From Flavihumibacter petaseus NBRC 106054 (lineage in GTDB: Bacteria > Bacteroidota > Bacteroidia > Chitinophagales > Chitinophagaceae), in NCBI RefSeq assembly GCF_000974785.1, contig NZ_BBWV01000001.1:1550001-1614000 (forward strand): a stretch of DNA of 64,000 nt. Direction: 5' to 3'. This document shows, in pieces, positions 45,404 through 56,027 of the stretch (the stretch's first letter is position 1; each line of letters begins with the position of its first letter). Both the position numbers and the translations under genes were made by a program. Below the pieces are notes generated by a model, which was not told where the DNA came from, searched no databases, and saw nothing but the letters and a program-made list of their open reading frames with translations.

Positions 45404-46834
45404 ATGGATACCATCATTGGACGACAACCTGAAAAGCAGCTGCTCGCTGAGTTGCTGACCTCTGCAGAAGCTGAATTGCTGGCTGTATATGGCAGGAGGC
45501 GAGTCGGCAAAACCTTTCTGATCCGAAACGCTTATGCTGAACACCTGGCTTTTGAATTTACCGGCATACACCATGCAAAACTGGCGGCTCAGCTGGCGAA
45601 TTTTGGGCGGGCGATCCAGGCGTTGACTGGTATAGGTGTTGGAAAGATTACCACCTGGTCAGAAGCGTTCAATTTACTACAGGATGTTCTTGAACCTTTG
45701 CTAAAGAAAAAAAAGCAGGTCATCTTCCTTGACGAGTTTCCATGGATCCAGACGCCACGATCCGGCTTTCTGCAGGCATTCGGCTATTTCTGGAATACCT
45801 GGGCATCAGGGCAAGCTAATCTTGTGGTTGTAATATGCGGATCATCCGCGTCCTGGATGATTCAGCATGTGCTCCATGATCGCGGCGGACTGCACAACCG
45901 GGTGACCAAAAGGATGCGGCTGCTGCCTTTTACCGTGGCGGAAACAGCGGAGTTTCTCCAGCATAGGAGTGTACGCCTCGATCATTACCAGGTTATAGAA
46001 ATCTATATGGCCATGGGCGGGGTTCCGCAATATTTAAGAGAAGTAAAAAACGGGGAGAGTTCCGCGCAGGCAATCAACCGGATCTGTTTTTCCAAGGATG
46101 GTTTTCTTCGGGGTGAATTCCCCAACCTGTTCAGGTCATTGTTTGATCATGCACAGCATCACACGGTAGTGATCCGCGCGCTGGCGAGGAAGGCAAAGGG
46201 ACTTACCCGGAATGAAATCATCGATGCAGCCGGCTTCTCTTCCGGCGGGGGGATTACACAGGTACTGGAAGAGCTCTCCGAGTCCGGATTCATCAGTCCG
46301 TATTTGCCTTTCGACAGAAAAGCAAAGGATAGTGTCTATAAGCTCACAGATGAATATTCCCTCTTCTTTGTGAAGTTCATTGAGCCGTCAAAAGAATTTG
46401 ATGCGCATACCTGGCAAAGGATCAGTGAGGGCTCAACCTGGAGGACCTGGAGCGGTTACGCTTTCGAAAGTATCTGCATGAAGCATATCAGGGCGCTTAA
46501 ACGCGCATTAGGTATTGAGGGAGTATATACTGAAGTGTCGCTCTGGCGGTCTGCCGGCACAGATGACCGCCAGGGAGCACAGATTGACCTGTTGATTGAC
46601 AGGAAGGACAATTGCATTAATCTTTGCGAGATCAAATTCGTGAATGGCGAATTTGTGATCGATAAAAAATATGCTTCTGAACTGGATCATAAAGTGAGAA
46701 TATTTAAGGAACAGACCAGAACCCGTAAAACAATATTTCCCACGCTCATCACCACCTACGGCACAAGAAAAAACGATTACTACACAGGACGTATACAATC
46801 AGAGGTGATGATGGAGAGTTTGTTTTCAACTTAA
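45404..46834 (+). CDS. AAA-type ATPase with C-terminal DUF234 domain
   Basis: 476 residues. Starts MDTIIGRQPEKQLLAELL, with Walker A YGRRRVGKTFLIR (about 28-40), Walker B VIFLDEFPWIQ (about 106-116), a sensor-like VVICGSSASWM (about 145), then a winged-helix region (TRNEIIDAAGFSSGGGITQV) and the DUF234 nuclease-like end (EGVYTEVSLWRSAGTD, then QIDLLIDRKDNCINLCEIKF, where D-x14-E-x-K resembles a PD-(D/E)xK core). Family common in archaea and Bacteroidota, role unknown. Two tandem hairpin repeats sit directly upstream. Standalone gene with no partner. Confidence 0.85.
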   Translation: MDTIIGRQPEKQLLAELLTSAEAELLAVYGRRRVGKTFLIRNAYAEHLAFEFTGIHHAKLAAQLANFGRAIQALTGIGVGKITTWSEAFNLLQDVLEPLLKKKKQVIFLDEFPWIQTPRSGFLQAFGYFWNTWASGQANLVVVICGSSASWMIQHVLHDRGGLHNRVTKRMRLLPFTVAETAEFLQHRSVRLDHYQVIEIYMAMGGVPQYLREVKNGESSAQAINRICFSKDGFLRGEFPNLFRSLFDHAQHHTVVIRALARKAKGLTRNEIIDAAGFSSGGGITQVLEELSESGFISPYLPFDRKAKDSVYKLTDEYSLFFVKFIEPSKEFDAHTWQRISEGSTWRTWSGYAFESICMKHIRALKRALGIEGVYTEVSLWRSAGTDDRQGAQIDLLIDRKDNCINLCEIKFVNGEFVIDKKYASELDHKVRIFKEQTRTRKTIFPTLITTYGTRKNDYYTGRIQSEVMMESLFST

Positions 46835-47064
46835 ATAAAGGACTACAACATTCATATAGTTTCCGTTCTATAAAACGCCATTGTAAACGATTATTACACA
46901 TACGACTATGAGATGCAGTCTGGTGGCTCATTTCACTGAGTTTTATGAATTACGTTTTTCTGAAAATAAGATACCGCCCGCCAAATAGATTTTAGGGATT
47001 GTTGAAACAAAAAGGCGAAATAAGTTTTATTAGTGGAGTACTAAATGTCATTAGCATCAACATC

Positions 47065-48468
47065 ATGAATGAACAACTGAAAGCTGACCTGGCCGACCTG
47101 GATAATTTACTGAGCGCTGTTCAACGCCAGGGCACAGAAACCATCCAGTCACTTGAAATTCGCCCCACCACTGCACCGGAATCTAACACGCAAACCGAAG
47201 CATTGAACGAAACCGGCATTGGTGCGGCGGCAGCGCTGCAACTGTTCAATGAGCGTTTTGAAAAACTGATGGTGGCTTCCGCAGGTCCGCGTTACCTGGG
47301 TTTTGTTACCGGGGGCGCCACACCAGCGGCCGTGATGGGCGACTGGCTCACTGCCATCTACGACCAGAACACCCAGGCAATAAATGGCAACGGCGATGTA
47401 TCCGCACGGATTGAACTGGAAACCATCAACCTGTTGCTGGAGTTGTTCAATCTACCCAAATCCTTCTTCGGCGGCTTCGTTACTGGTGCCACCATGTCCA
47501 ACTTCACCTGCCTGGCGGTAGCCCGGCAATGGGTAGGGCGCCAGAAAAACATAGACATTGCCCGGGATGGCTTATCCGGCCCGCTGCCGGTGCTTTCGGC
47601 AACGCCACATTCCTCTGCCATCAAATCACTGGCCATGCTGGGGCTCGGCAGCAACAACCTCGTCAAGGTCCAAACGCTGCCCGGCGCTCGCGAGGCAATG
47701 GACATCAATGATCTCGCGCAAAAGCTGGAAGCCCTGAAAGGCGAACCGGGCATCGTGATCAGCAGTGGCGGCACGGTCAACACGGTGGACTTTGATGACA
47801 ATAAAGCAATTGCACAACTAAAAACCAGGTTTCCTTTCTGGTGGCACATCGATGCCGCCTTCGGTGCCTTTGCCGCCTGCTCACCCACATACCAGCACCT
47901 GCTGGAAGGCTGGGAAGCAGCCGACAGCATCACGGTTGACAACCACAAATGGCTGAACGTACCGTACGACAGCGCTGTCTTCCTGGTGAAAGAAGAACAC
48001 CGCCTGCTGCAGGTAGAAGGTTTCCAAAATTCCAATGCGCCTTACCTGGGCGATCCGCTGGCCAACTTTTCCTACATGAATTTTGTCCCGGAAAACTCAA
48101 GGCGCCAACGCGCACTGCCCGCCTGGTTTACCCTGAAAGCCTATGGCAAAGAAGGATATCGCAGTATCGTGGAAAGCAGCATTCAAATGGCAAAATTGCT
48201 GGGCGAAAAAATTGAAACCAGCACGCAGTTCCAACTATTGGCGCCAGTACGTCTGAATACGGTTTGCTTCACCTTAAAGAATGCTACTACACCAGAAGCA
48301 GTACATCAATTTCTGAACCGGCTGACAAGCGGAGGAAAGGTGTTCATGACGCCGACGGTTTACCAGGGGAGATCCGGGATGCGGGCTGCTTTTGTCAACT
48401 GGCAGACGACAGCCGCCGATGTGGAACTGATCTGGGAAGAAATGAACAGCACGCTGAACCTGGCATGA
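47065..48468 (+). CDS. Group II pyridoxal-dependent decarboxylase
   Basis: 467 residues from the ATG at 47065; an earlier in-frame ATG-like start adds 22 residues without support. Resembles glutamate/aromatic amino acid decarboxylases. The PLP-binding Lys295 lies in VDNHKWLNVPYDSAVF. VTGATMSNFTCLAVARQW (about 139-156) and WHIDAAFGAFAACSP (about 261-275, with the Asp that contacts the pyridine N) are family motifs. Substrate unknown; an aromatic or acidic amino acid is likely, giving an amine and CO2. Stands alone, ends 9 bases before the HTCS stop on the other strand. Confidence 0.86.
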   Translation: MNEQLKADLADLDNLLSAVQRQGTETIQSLEIRPTTAPESNTQTEALNETGIGAAAALQLFNERFEKLMVASAGPRYLGFVTGGATPAAVMGDWLTAIYDQNTQAINGNGDVSARIELETINLLLELFNLPKSFFGGFVTGATMSNFTCLAVARQWVGRQKNIDIARDGLSGPLPVLSATPHSSAIKSLAMLGLGSNNLVKVQTLPGAREAMDINDLAQKLEALKGEPGIVISSGGTVNTVDFDDNKAIAQLKTRFPFWWHIDAAFGAFAACSPTYQHLLEGWEAADSITVDNHKWLNVPYDSAVFLVKEEHRLLQVEGFQNSNAPYLGDPLANFSYMNFVPENSRRQRALPAWFTLKAYGKEGYRSIVESSIQMAKLLGEKIETSTQFQLLAPVRLNTVCFTLKNATTPEAVHQFLNRLTSGGKVFMTPTVYQGRSGMRAAFVNWQTTAADVELIWEEMNSTLNLA

Positions 48469-48476
48469 CATGAAGT

Positions 48477-51400
48477 CTAGCTGTTTTCCTTTTTCGCTCC
48501 CGCAGAAACCTGCCAGGTTTCATTAAAGGGACCACGATACCGTTTGATAAACTCAGAAGGATTCATGCCAAACAACTTGCTGAACTGCGAACGGAAATGC
48601 TTGATATCATTCATGCCGATCTGAAACGCCGCCTGGTTCACATTCAATCCATTTTTTATCATCAGCTCCGCTGCTTTTCTCAACCGTATGTGTCGTATAA
48701 AACCGGATAAAGATTGTCCTGAAATCAGCTTGATCCGTTTGTAAATGCTCGAATGGCCCATGCCCATTTCCTTGGCCAGCTTCTTAATGTTGAAATCCTC
48801 ATCCCCCAGGTGCCTTTCCACCACCGCTATACAATTGTCGATAAAGTCCTTATATTCCTGGGAGATCTTGTGCGTATTCTTTTTGAGGGTTACTTCGTTA
48901 AAGAAATACTCCTGGAGTTCATTACGGTTTTTGAACGTATTGTCAATTTTGGCCAGCAACACACTACTGTCAAAAGGTTTTGTAATATAAGCATCGGCAC
49001 CTCCTTCCACACATTTCAATTCAAGTTCCTGCTCTGTGCTGCCCGTAATCAGGAATACCGGAATATGCTTCAGGGCAGGATCAGCCTTTGCTGCCTTACA
49101 CAACTCAATTCCATCCAGCCGCGTCATCTTGTAATCACTGATGATCAGGTCAGGAAATTTTTTCCGCGCCACAAACAAGCCCTCGATACCATCAGCAGCC
49201 TGCAGTACCTGGTACTTATCTTTTAACACCGAACTGAGGTATTCCACGATCGCGATATCGTCATCCACCAGCAGGATTGATTTCCGCTCACTGGTTACGT
49301 CCTCCAGCTCCAACTCCCGCGACAAGGCGATTTCCTTGTCACCGGTATCGGCGATCAGTTCGTCGAGGATCGCAGGCGCAAAGGATTCCTGCTCAGTAAT
49401 CACCGGGTTGTTCAGATGCTCCGGCCCCTTCTTCAGCTTCACAAAAAACGTAGTGCCCTGCCCGGGAGTACTGTCAAACGAGATCTGTCCACCATGTGCT
49501 TCCACAAATTGCCGGGCAAGGTAGAGGCCGATGCCAAACCCCTTTTTGGCCGGCAGTTGATCTGAAGGCGCCTGGTAAAACTTCTCGAAAAGATGCGGAG
49601 CGGCCGCCTCGGGAATACCGTAACCATTATCTGCAACAGATACCTCTACTTCATTTGCGCTTTCCATAACGCGCACGGTAATGGTGCCGCCTGCCGGCGT
49701 ATGATTGATGGCATTCGAGATCAGGTTATACAACGTGATCTCCATTTTTTGCCGGTCGGCAAAAACAGTAATCTCCTGATCATCGGATTCAAAATGGTAA
49801 GTTATGCCCTTCGTTTCCGCCAGCTGCGCAAAACTCAGGAACACATCATGGCAAAAATGGCGGAATTCAAGCGGCACAAATTTCAGGTTGTCCGCCTCTG
49901 TTTCTGCCCGCCTGAATATCAGCAACTGGTCTACCAGGCTCAGCAACCTGCGGGCATTCCGGTGGATAATATTGAGATCCCTTTGCTGCTCCGCACTGTC
50001 GTTATCCTGCAGCAATCCTTTGATCGGGTTAATTATTAAAGTCAGCGGCGTTCTGAATTCATGCGAGATATTGGTAAAGAAAGCATGTTTTTTTTCAGCC
50101 AGTTCCCGCTCCTTTTGTGAATTCAGCAGGGTAAGCTGAAGGTCATACCGGAGCTTGTTTTGTTTGTCGTTGTACCGCACATACAGGTACACCAGGCCGA
50201 CGGCCACCAAAAAATAAAACAGGTATGCCCACCAGGTCCTGTAAAATGGTGGCAGCACCGTGATGCTTAACCCTGACGCCTGTGTCGTCCAGTTTCCGTT
50301 AGCATCCTGCACTTTTATCCAAAAGGTATAGTTGCCTTCCGTGAGCGAAGAATAATTCGCAGCGCGAACCTTACCCGCATAAGTCCAGGTCTTGTCCCAT
50401 CCTTCCAGGTAATATGCATAAGACAGCTTGTCTGCCGTGGAGTACTCCGGCGCCGTAAAATCAAGGGAAATATTCGCTTCATCAAAGGGCACTTCAATGG
50501 CACGGATCGCATCGGGCGAATATTTTCTGATGAACCGGCTGTCCTTTTGCACTGACCTGTTGTTGATCCGCAAATCAGTCAGTATAACAGAAGGCTTGTT
50601 TTCAATATCGTTGATCGCAGACGGGTAAAACAGGTCAAAGCCTTTGATGCCGCCAAACAACAACTCGCCGGAACGCAACCGGATTGCTGCATTATAATTG
50701 AACTGATTACTCTGGAGACCATCATTCTGGTAGTAGTTTCTAAACGTCCTGGAGGTAATATTGAACCGCGAAATACCATCGAACGTGCTGATCCAGAGAT
50801 TCCCATTCCCGTCCTCCAGGATGTTCAGGGCCGCGTTATTGCTCAGTCCGCTGGTATTGGTATAATGCGTCAGCCGGCCGGTTTTCCGGTCAAACAACAC
50901 CAGGCCGCCGCCTTCCGTTCCCAGCCAGAAATTTCCCTTGCTGTCTTCATAGATGGCGCGTACCGGTACGCCGATCGTATAGGTGGTATGATGCCTTTTC
51001 TTTTTATCGATACGATAAAGCCGCGTGAAATCACCGGCCCACAGGTTGCCGGAACTATCCTCCGCGATCGCCGTCAGATCCGTCAACCCCTGGTCAAAGG
51101 CTTCAAATTTTCCGGTGGCCCGGTTGAGCAGGTAGGTCTTCCCGCCGATACAGGTGGCCCAGAGATCCTTCTCCCTGTCTTCATACAACAGCCAGGCATT
51201 CCGGTCCTGGTGGTTGTTCGCCTGGTTGATCAGTGGATAATGCTCAAACGAATTCGTCGCTTTATCGAACCGGTTCACACCGCCGCCATAGGTTGCGATC
51301 CAGACCTGGTCCCGGTAGTCCCGCCGGATATTCGTAATAAAATTGCTGGTAAGAGAACCCGCAGTGCCTGGCTTCCGGCTATAGTTGGCGAACTGCCCGG

Positions 51401-52577
51401 TATTCCTGTCCCAAACACTGATGCCGGAACCATCCGTCCCGATCCAGAGCTTGCCATCCGGTGCTTCGCAGAAAGAAAGAATAAAATTATCGATCAGTCC
51501 GCCGGGATTCAGGGGATCATAGGTAACCGACCGGAACCGGCTTTTGCCGGGATCAATGATATTGATGCCGCCTCTTAAGGTGCCAATCCATTTCCGTTTC
51601 TCCTGGTCTTCATAAATAGCATATACCGCCTCGCTGGTGAGGGAGTATTTATTTTTCCCCGGCAGCAGGTAACTGATATTTTGGGAGGCTACGTCCAGGA
51701 TGGCTATACCCCCGCCATCGGTGGCGATCCAGAGTTTCTTTTCGCTGTCAAAAAGAAGGTTGGCAATCTTGTATTCCGAAAATCCATCGGGTTGTTGCCG
51801 ACTGTACCGGGTCAGCTGGTTGGAACGGGTATCATAATAATACAAACCATTGGCAGTGCCGATCCAGAGATTGTCCTGGTCGTCGGTTTCCATGCAGGTC
51901 GCATCTTTCAGATCAGCGTTGACCAGGTGAATTTCATTCCGGGAGGCGTTGAACTGGCAGATCCCCCGCCCATCGATAAAAAGCCAGGTATGCGATTGCC
52001 GGTCCGTTTTGATGGCTTCCACTGTATAGGCAGTGGTGGTAATATCACCGGTTCGCAGGGGCAACTGCCGCAATACCGTTTCACCATTCCGGCAAACGAG
52101 CAGCCCCATTTTTTCGGCGCCGACCAGCATATTACCGGCGGGATCCCTGGAAATCACCATGATCTGGTCCCTGAGCACCCGGGTAAGGCCGTTATCGTAA
52201 GAAATGTATTGAACGGGCTTTAACCCGGCGGATAAAGGATGATAGAGACTGATGCCCTGCCGCGTACCGACCCATACATTGAACTGCCGGTCTTCTGCGA
52301 TCGCCGTTACCCAGTTGTTCACCAGCGAATTGGTGTCCCGGAAGATATTCCTGAAGGTTTTGAAGGAATTGCCATCGTACCGGTTCAGTCCGTCGTAGGT
52401 ACCAAACCACATAAAACCGGAATGGTCTTTAAAGATGCATCGGACGGCATTGTTGCTCAATCCTTGCTCAATTCCAAGGTAACCCACCGGCGTTTTCTCC
52501 TCTGCCTGTCCTTTTAATGCGATAAGCAAAGTGGCTACGATATATAGAATCCCTTGTGTTCGAAGTTGCTGCAGCAT
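48477..52577 (-). CDS. Hybrid two-component system regulator (HTCS)
   Basis: 1366 residues, all parts of a Bacteroidota HTCS in one chain: signal peptide (about 1-25), periplasmic beta-propeller repeats (about 30-690, with recurring LWIGT / WIATYGGG pieces), Y_Y_Y domain (about 695-770), membrane helix (about 784-804), HisKA with NISHEFRTPLTLI (His near 838), HATPase (DNGYGIPE near 984, GFGIGLYLA), receiver domain (LLVDDD near 1102, Asp in LIISDYKM) and a C-terminal AraC-type DNA-binding domain (about 1255-1350). It senses a glycan fragment in the periplasm and activates the adjacent susCD locus. Divergent from susC. Confidence 0.95.
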   Translation of the reverse strand: MLQQLRTQGILYIVATLLIALKGQAEEKTPVGYLGIEQGLSNNAVRCIFKDHSGFMWFGTYDGLNRYDGNSFKTFRNIFRDTNSLVNNWVTAIAEDRQFNVWVGTRQGISLYHPLSAGLKPVQYISYDNGLTRVLRDQIMVISRDPAGNMLVGAEKMGLLVCRNGETVLRQLPLRTGDITTTAYTVEAIKTDRQSHTWLFIDGRGICQFNASRNEIHLVNADLKDATCMETDDQDNLWIGTANGLYYYDTRSNQLTRYSRQQPDGFSEYKIANLLFDSEKKLWIATDGGGIAILDVASQNISYLLPGKNKYSLTSEAVYAIYEDQEKRKWIGTLRGGINIIDPGKSRFRSVTYDPLNPGGLIDNFILSFCEAPDGKLWIGTDGSGISVWDRNTGQFANYSRKPGTAGSLTSNFITNIRRDYRDQVWIATYGGGVNRFDKATNSFEHYPLINQANNHQDRNAWLLYEDREKDLWATCIGGKTYLLNRATGKFEAFDQGLTDLTAIAEDSSGNLWAGDFTRLYRIDKKKRHHTTYTIGVPVRAIYEDSKGNFWLGTEGGGLVLFDRKTGRLTHYTNTSGLSNNAALNILEDGNGNLWISTFDGISRFNITSRTFRNYYQNDGLQSNQFNYNAAIRLRSGELLFGGIKGFDLFYPSAINDIENKPSVILTDLRINNRSVQKDSRFIRKYSPDAIRAIEVPFDEANISLDFTAPEYSTADKLSYAYYLEGWDKTWTYAGKVRAANYSSLTEGNYTFWIKVQDANGNWTTQASGLSITVLPPFYRTWWAYLFYFLVAVGLVYLYVRYNDKQNKLRYDLQLTLLNSQKERELAEKKHAFFTNISHEFRTPLTLIINPIKGLLQDNDSAEQQRDLNIIHRNARRLLSLVDQLLIFRRAETEADNLKFVPLEFRHFCHDVFLSFAQLAETKGITYHFESDDQEITVFADRQKMEITLYNLISNAINHTPAGGTITVRVMESANEVEVSVADNGYGIPEAAAPHLFEKFYQAPSDQLPAKKGFGIGLYLARQFVEAHGGQISFDSTPGQGTTFFVKLKKGPEHLNNPVITEQESFAPAILDELIADTGDKEIALSRELELEDVTSERKSILLVDDDIAIVEYLSSVLKDKYQVLQAADGIEGLFVARKKFPDLIISDYKMTRLDGIELCKAAKADPALKHIPVFLITGSTEQELELKCVEGGADAYITKPFDSSVLLAKIDNTFKNRNELQEYFFNEVTLKKNTHKISQEYKDFIDNCIAVVERHLGDEDFNIKKLAKEMGMGHSSIYKRIKLISGQSLSGFIRHIRLRKAAELMIKNGLNVNQAAFQIGMNDIKHFRSQFSKLFGMNPSEFIKRYRGPFNETWQVSAGAKKENS

Positions 52578-52878
52578 GTCAATCGTTCTCCGGCCATCAA
52601 TTTATCATTATTCACCCGCCCAAACAGGGGGTTTTGCAGAATTTTTGGGGGGGAAATTCAATTGACCTCAAATGTGTCTCCGGTGAGCAACGCGCCAGGG
52701 TCTATGCCTTCCATCAGTACCGGCCGCTGAAGACGCCGGCCAATTCACCAAATAATGATTTCCCCCTCCTTTTTTCACGCCTACCCCCCTGCCCGATCTG
52801 TTTCCCCCTTCGACATTTGTTTTCCAGGCGGTTGCATCAATTTGAAACTGACCGGATTAACCAAATCAATTGTTTGCC
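52578..52878. promoter_or_regulatory. HTCS/susC intergenic region with repeated C-tract elements
   Basis: 301-bp gap between divergent HTCS and susC. It contains three C5-6 tracts on the + strand near susC at 52762, 52784 and 52804 (22 and 20 bp apart), two of them as TTTCCCCCT, and two G-tracts near the HTCS start at 52627-52631 and 52647-52653. The tracts recur about every two helical turns, the spacing at which AraC-type regulators bind. No exact TTTG / TAnnTTTG pair was found; a GACATTTG-like box is at 52812. No gene is seen here. Confidence 0.5.
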
Positions 52879-55800
52879 ATGAAAATGCGTTCTAACGAGC
52901 ATTGCCAAAAGAAACAGCCGCACTGGCTAAAACAGTGCTGCCTGCTGCTGTTGTTTTCTATCGGACTTTCCGCCGCTGCTGTCTGCCAGCAGGTAGTCAA
53001 CGGAACGGTAACCGGTAACGACAGCCTGCCGCTATCCGGCGTATCCATCCAGGCGAAAGGCACCAAAACCAGTACCCTGACCGACCAGAACGGTAAATTC
53101 ACCATCAGCGTACCCACCGGAAGCGTTTTGGTTTTCAGCTATGTAGGGATGACCACCCAGGAGCTTAAGATCGGAAACCAGTCCGAAATCGTGCTGCGGC
53201 TCCAGTCAACGGGACAAAACCTCAGTGATGTTGTCGTGGTAGGGTATGGTACCCAGAAGAAAACCTCCCTGACGGCCGCCGTCTCCGCCGTGAAAGGATC
53301 CGAGATCCAGCGGCAACCGGTAAGTGACATCTCCAACGCCCTGGGCGGCAGGGTCACCGGCGTCCTGTTCTCCCAGGCCAGCGGCCAGGCCGGTAATGAT
53401 GCCGCGAGGATCATGCTCCGGGGGATCGGCACCAATGGGAACTCCTCACCGCTCCTGATTGTAGACGGCGTGCCGAGAAACTACAGCCAGCTCAACCCCG
53501 CCGATATTGAAACCATTTCCATCTTAAAGGATGCCGCTGCCGTAGCCCCCTATGGCATGGGTGGCGCCAACGGGGTAATCCTGGTGACCACCAAAAGAGG
53601 CAAATCCGGCAAACCGGTGTTTTCATATGACGGCTATGTGGGCATCCAGAACCCCACCGTCATTACCCACTTTATCAACTCCTACGAATACGCCACCCTT
53701 AAAAACGTGGCGGCCGTCAACGCCGGGTCAACGGTTATGCCCTACTCGGAAGACGACCTGCGGAAATACCAGGACGGCTCTGACCCCGATGGTCACCCGA
53801 ATTTTGACCCGATCGCCGACATGATCAAAAAGAACTACCTCCAGACCGGGCACAACCTGTCGGTGAACGGCGGTTCCGACCTGGTGCGGTATGCCGTGGG
53901 ACTGGGCTATTTTGCCCAGGATGGTATGTTCCCCGGTATCAAGTACAAACGGTACAGCCTTTCCGGCGCTGTAGATGTACAGGCAACAAAAACCACCCTG
54001 ATCAGCCTGTCCCTCAACGGCCGGGTAGAACAACGCAACCTCAGCGGGGCAGGATACAACACCCAATCCCTTTTTGAAAACCTGATCAACACTACCAGTG
54101 TATCCACCCCGAAAATCTACAGCAACGGGCTCCACCCCTACCTCTACGCCAGCTTCTACGACAACCCCAGCTACCGGATCATCACGGGCAACACGATGCT
54201 CACCCAGTTCTCCCTCGAGCAGAAACTGCCGGTAAAAGGGCTCAGCGTAAAAGTGGTAGGCGCTTACGACTACAATCCTTTCGATCCGTATAATACCACC
54301 AACAGCGGCATCGCCAGCCTGAGCCGCTCCTGGAGCGCGCCGTTCAGCTACTACCAGTACGACACAGTCGCCAAAACCTACGACCAGATTCCGCCCACCA
54401 CCGCTCCCTCCTTCAGTGAGGAATACCACCAGACACAGGCCTTTACCTACCAGGGCTTCATCAACTATGCCGGCAACTTCGGCAAAAGCCAGGTAACCGG
54501 TCTCCTGCTCGGTGAGATCAGGAACACCAAATCACTCATGTTCAGCGCCGGCCGGATCAATTACAACCTGAGCATCCCTGAACTGTTTGCCGGCGGCACC
54601 GGGGCCACCGACCTCTCCAATACCGGCGGCTCCACCGGCTCCAAACAGCGGTCGCTCGTGTACCGGTTGACCTATGGTTTCGACAACAAATATTTTGTGG
54701 AAGCTACCGGCCGCTACGATGGCAACTACTACTTCGCCCCCGGCGAAAGATTCGGCTTCTTCCCTGCTTTCTCTGCAGCATGGCGGTTATCCGAAGAAAA
54801 ATTCATGCGGAATATCAGCTGGCTCAATGAACTGAAAGTGAGAGGATCATGGGGTCAATCCGGTAACCTCGCCGGTTCGCCCTTCCAGTACCAGTCCGGC
54901 TTTACCCTGTATGGTACTTCAGCCATCCTGGGCGGTGCACAGACCCAGGGCCTGTATGAGAATACGGAACCGAATCCCAACATCACCTGGGAGCGCGCTA
55001 CCAAAACCGATATCGGTATCGAAGCCCGCATCCTGCACAACCTGGTCACCATTGAGGCCGACTATTTCCACGAGAAACGCGGCAACATGCTGCTGACACC
55101 CAATGTGATCGTCCCCTCCGAATATGGTATCGGCCTCGCCCAGGAAAATGCCGGCGAAATGATCAACAAGGGATTTGAGATCGCTGTGAGCAGCAACTAT
55201 TCTTTCTCGAAAGATTTAAGGGTGGGTCTTTCTGCCAATTTCAGCTATGCCAAAAACAAGCTGATCCAGATCTTCGAAAACGCATCCACCTATGATTATC
55301 CGAACCTGCGGCAAACCGGCCGCCCCCTGGGCACACCATTCGGTTACCAATCCCTGGGCTACTTCACCGCTGCAGATTTCGCCAGTCCCGGTGTGCTGAA
55401 AGAAGGCATACCCACGCAAACCTGGTCGCCCCTGGCACCCGGCGATATCCGGTATGCTGATGTAAGCGGCCCGGATGGCAAAGCAGATGGTACCATCAAC
55501 TCCTACGACATGGTTCCCCTCGGTGCGCCGAATTACCCCCAGATCGTTTACGGCTTCTCACCCAGCATCTCCTACAAGAACTTTGAATTGTCGCTGTTGT
55601 TCCAGGGCGCTGGTCAGCGTTCGCTGCAGGTGACCAACACCGCCGCCTGGGCATTTGACAACAACAAGAATGCACCCGTCACCGTACTCGACTACTGGAC
55701 CGAGGACAACCCCGACGCCTCCTATCCCCGGATGACCACCACGCCCTCCGCCAACAATACCCAGACCTCTTCCTTCTGGCAGCAGGACCTTTCTTACCTG

Positions 55801-56007
55801 CGCCTGCGGACCGGCATTCTTGGTTATACGCTCCCGCAACACATTTCCCGCAAAGCAGGCATGAGCCAGATCAATGTGTATGTATCCGGACAAAACCTGT
55901 TTACCTGGACCTCCGTCAAAAACTTTGACCCGGAGATCAGCAATGGCCGCGGTTGGTATTTCCCCACCCAAAAGGTCGTGACGTTTGGTCTTAAACTTCA
56001 ATTCTAA
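52879..56007 (+). CDS. susC: SusC/RagA-type TonB-linked outer membrane protein
   Basis: 1042 residues from the ATG at 52879; a TTG nine bases earlier is less likely. After the signal peptide (about 1-37, ending VCQQ) come a CarboxypepD_reg-like domain (VVNGTVTGNDSLPLSGVSI onward), a TonB-dependent plug with SDVVVVGYGTQKK (about 115-127) and NPADIETISILKDAAAVAPY, and a long C-terminal barrel ending in the expected aromatic residue (LKLQF). It imports glycan oligosaccharides with SusD as the lid. Strong C-ending codon bias. susD follows after 20 bases. Confidence 0.96.
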   Translation: MKMRSNEHCQKKQPHWLKQCCLLLLFSIGLSAAAVCQQVVNGTVTGNDSLPLSGVSIQAKGTKTSTLTDQNGKFTISVPTGSVLVFSYVGMTTQELKIGNQSEIVLRLQSTGQNLSDVVVVGYGTQKKTSLTAAVSAVKGSEIQRQPVSDISNALGGRVTGVLFSQASGQAGNDAARIMLRGIGTNGNSSPLLIVDGVPRNYSQLNPADIETISILKDAAAVAPYGMGGANGVILVTTKRGKSGKPVFSYDGYVGIQNPTVITHFINSYEYATLKNVAAVNAGSTVMPYSEDDLRKYQDGSDPDGHPNFDPIADMIKKNYLQTGHNLSVNGGSDLVRYAVGLGYFAQDGMFPGIKYKRYSLSGAVDVQATKTTLISLSLNGRVEQRNLSGAGYNTQSLFENLINTTSVSTPKIYSNGLHPYLYASFYDNPSYRIITGNTMLTQFSLEQKLPVKGLSVKVVGAYDYNPFDPYNTTNSGIASLSRSWSAPFSYYQYDTVAKTYDQIPPTTAPSFSEEYHQTQAFTYQGFINYAGNFGKSQVTGLLLGEIRNTKSLMFSAGRINYNLSIPELFAGGTGATDLSNTGGSTGSKQRSLVYRLTYGFDNKYFVEATGRYDGNYYFAPGERFGFFPAFSAAWRLSEEKFMRNISWLNELKVRGSWGQSGNLAGSPFQYQSGFTLYGTSAILGGAQTQGLYENTEPNPNITWERATKTDIGIEARILHNLVTIEADYFHEKRGNMLLTPNVIVPSEYGIGLAQENAGEMINKGFEIAVSSNYSFSKDLRVGLSANFSYAKNKLIQIFENASTYDYPNLRQTGRPLGTPFGYQSLGYFTAADFASPGVLKEGIPTQTWSPLAPGDIRYADVSGPDGKADGTINSYDMVPLGAPNYPQIVYGFSPSISYKNFELSLLFQGAGQRSLQVTNTAAWAFDNNKNAPVTVLDYWTEDNPDASYPRMTTTPSANNTQTSSFWQQDLSYLRLRTGILGYTLPQHISRKAGMSQINVYVSGQNLFTWTSVKNFDPEISNGRGWYFPTQKVVTFGLKLQF

Positions 56008-56027
56008 CAGCCTCAACTTTTGATACC

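Noticed and set aside
46977-46985. CCCGCCAAA as a third copy of the hairpin repeat
   Set aside because: Only nine bases match and no inverted arm follows; kept only as a hint in the AAA/DUF234 finding.
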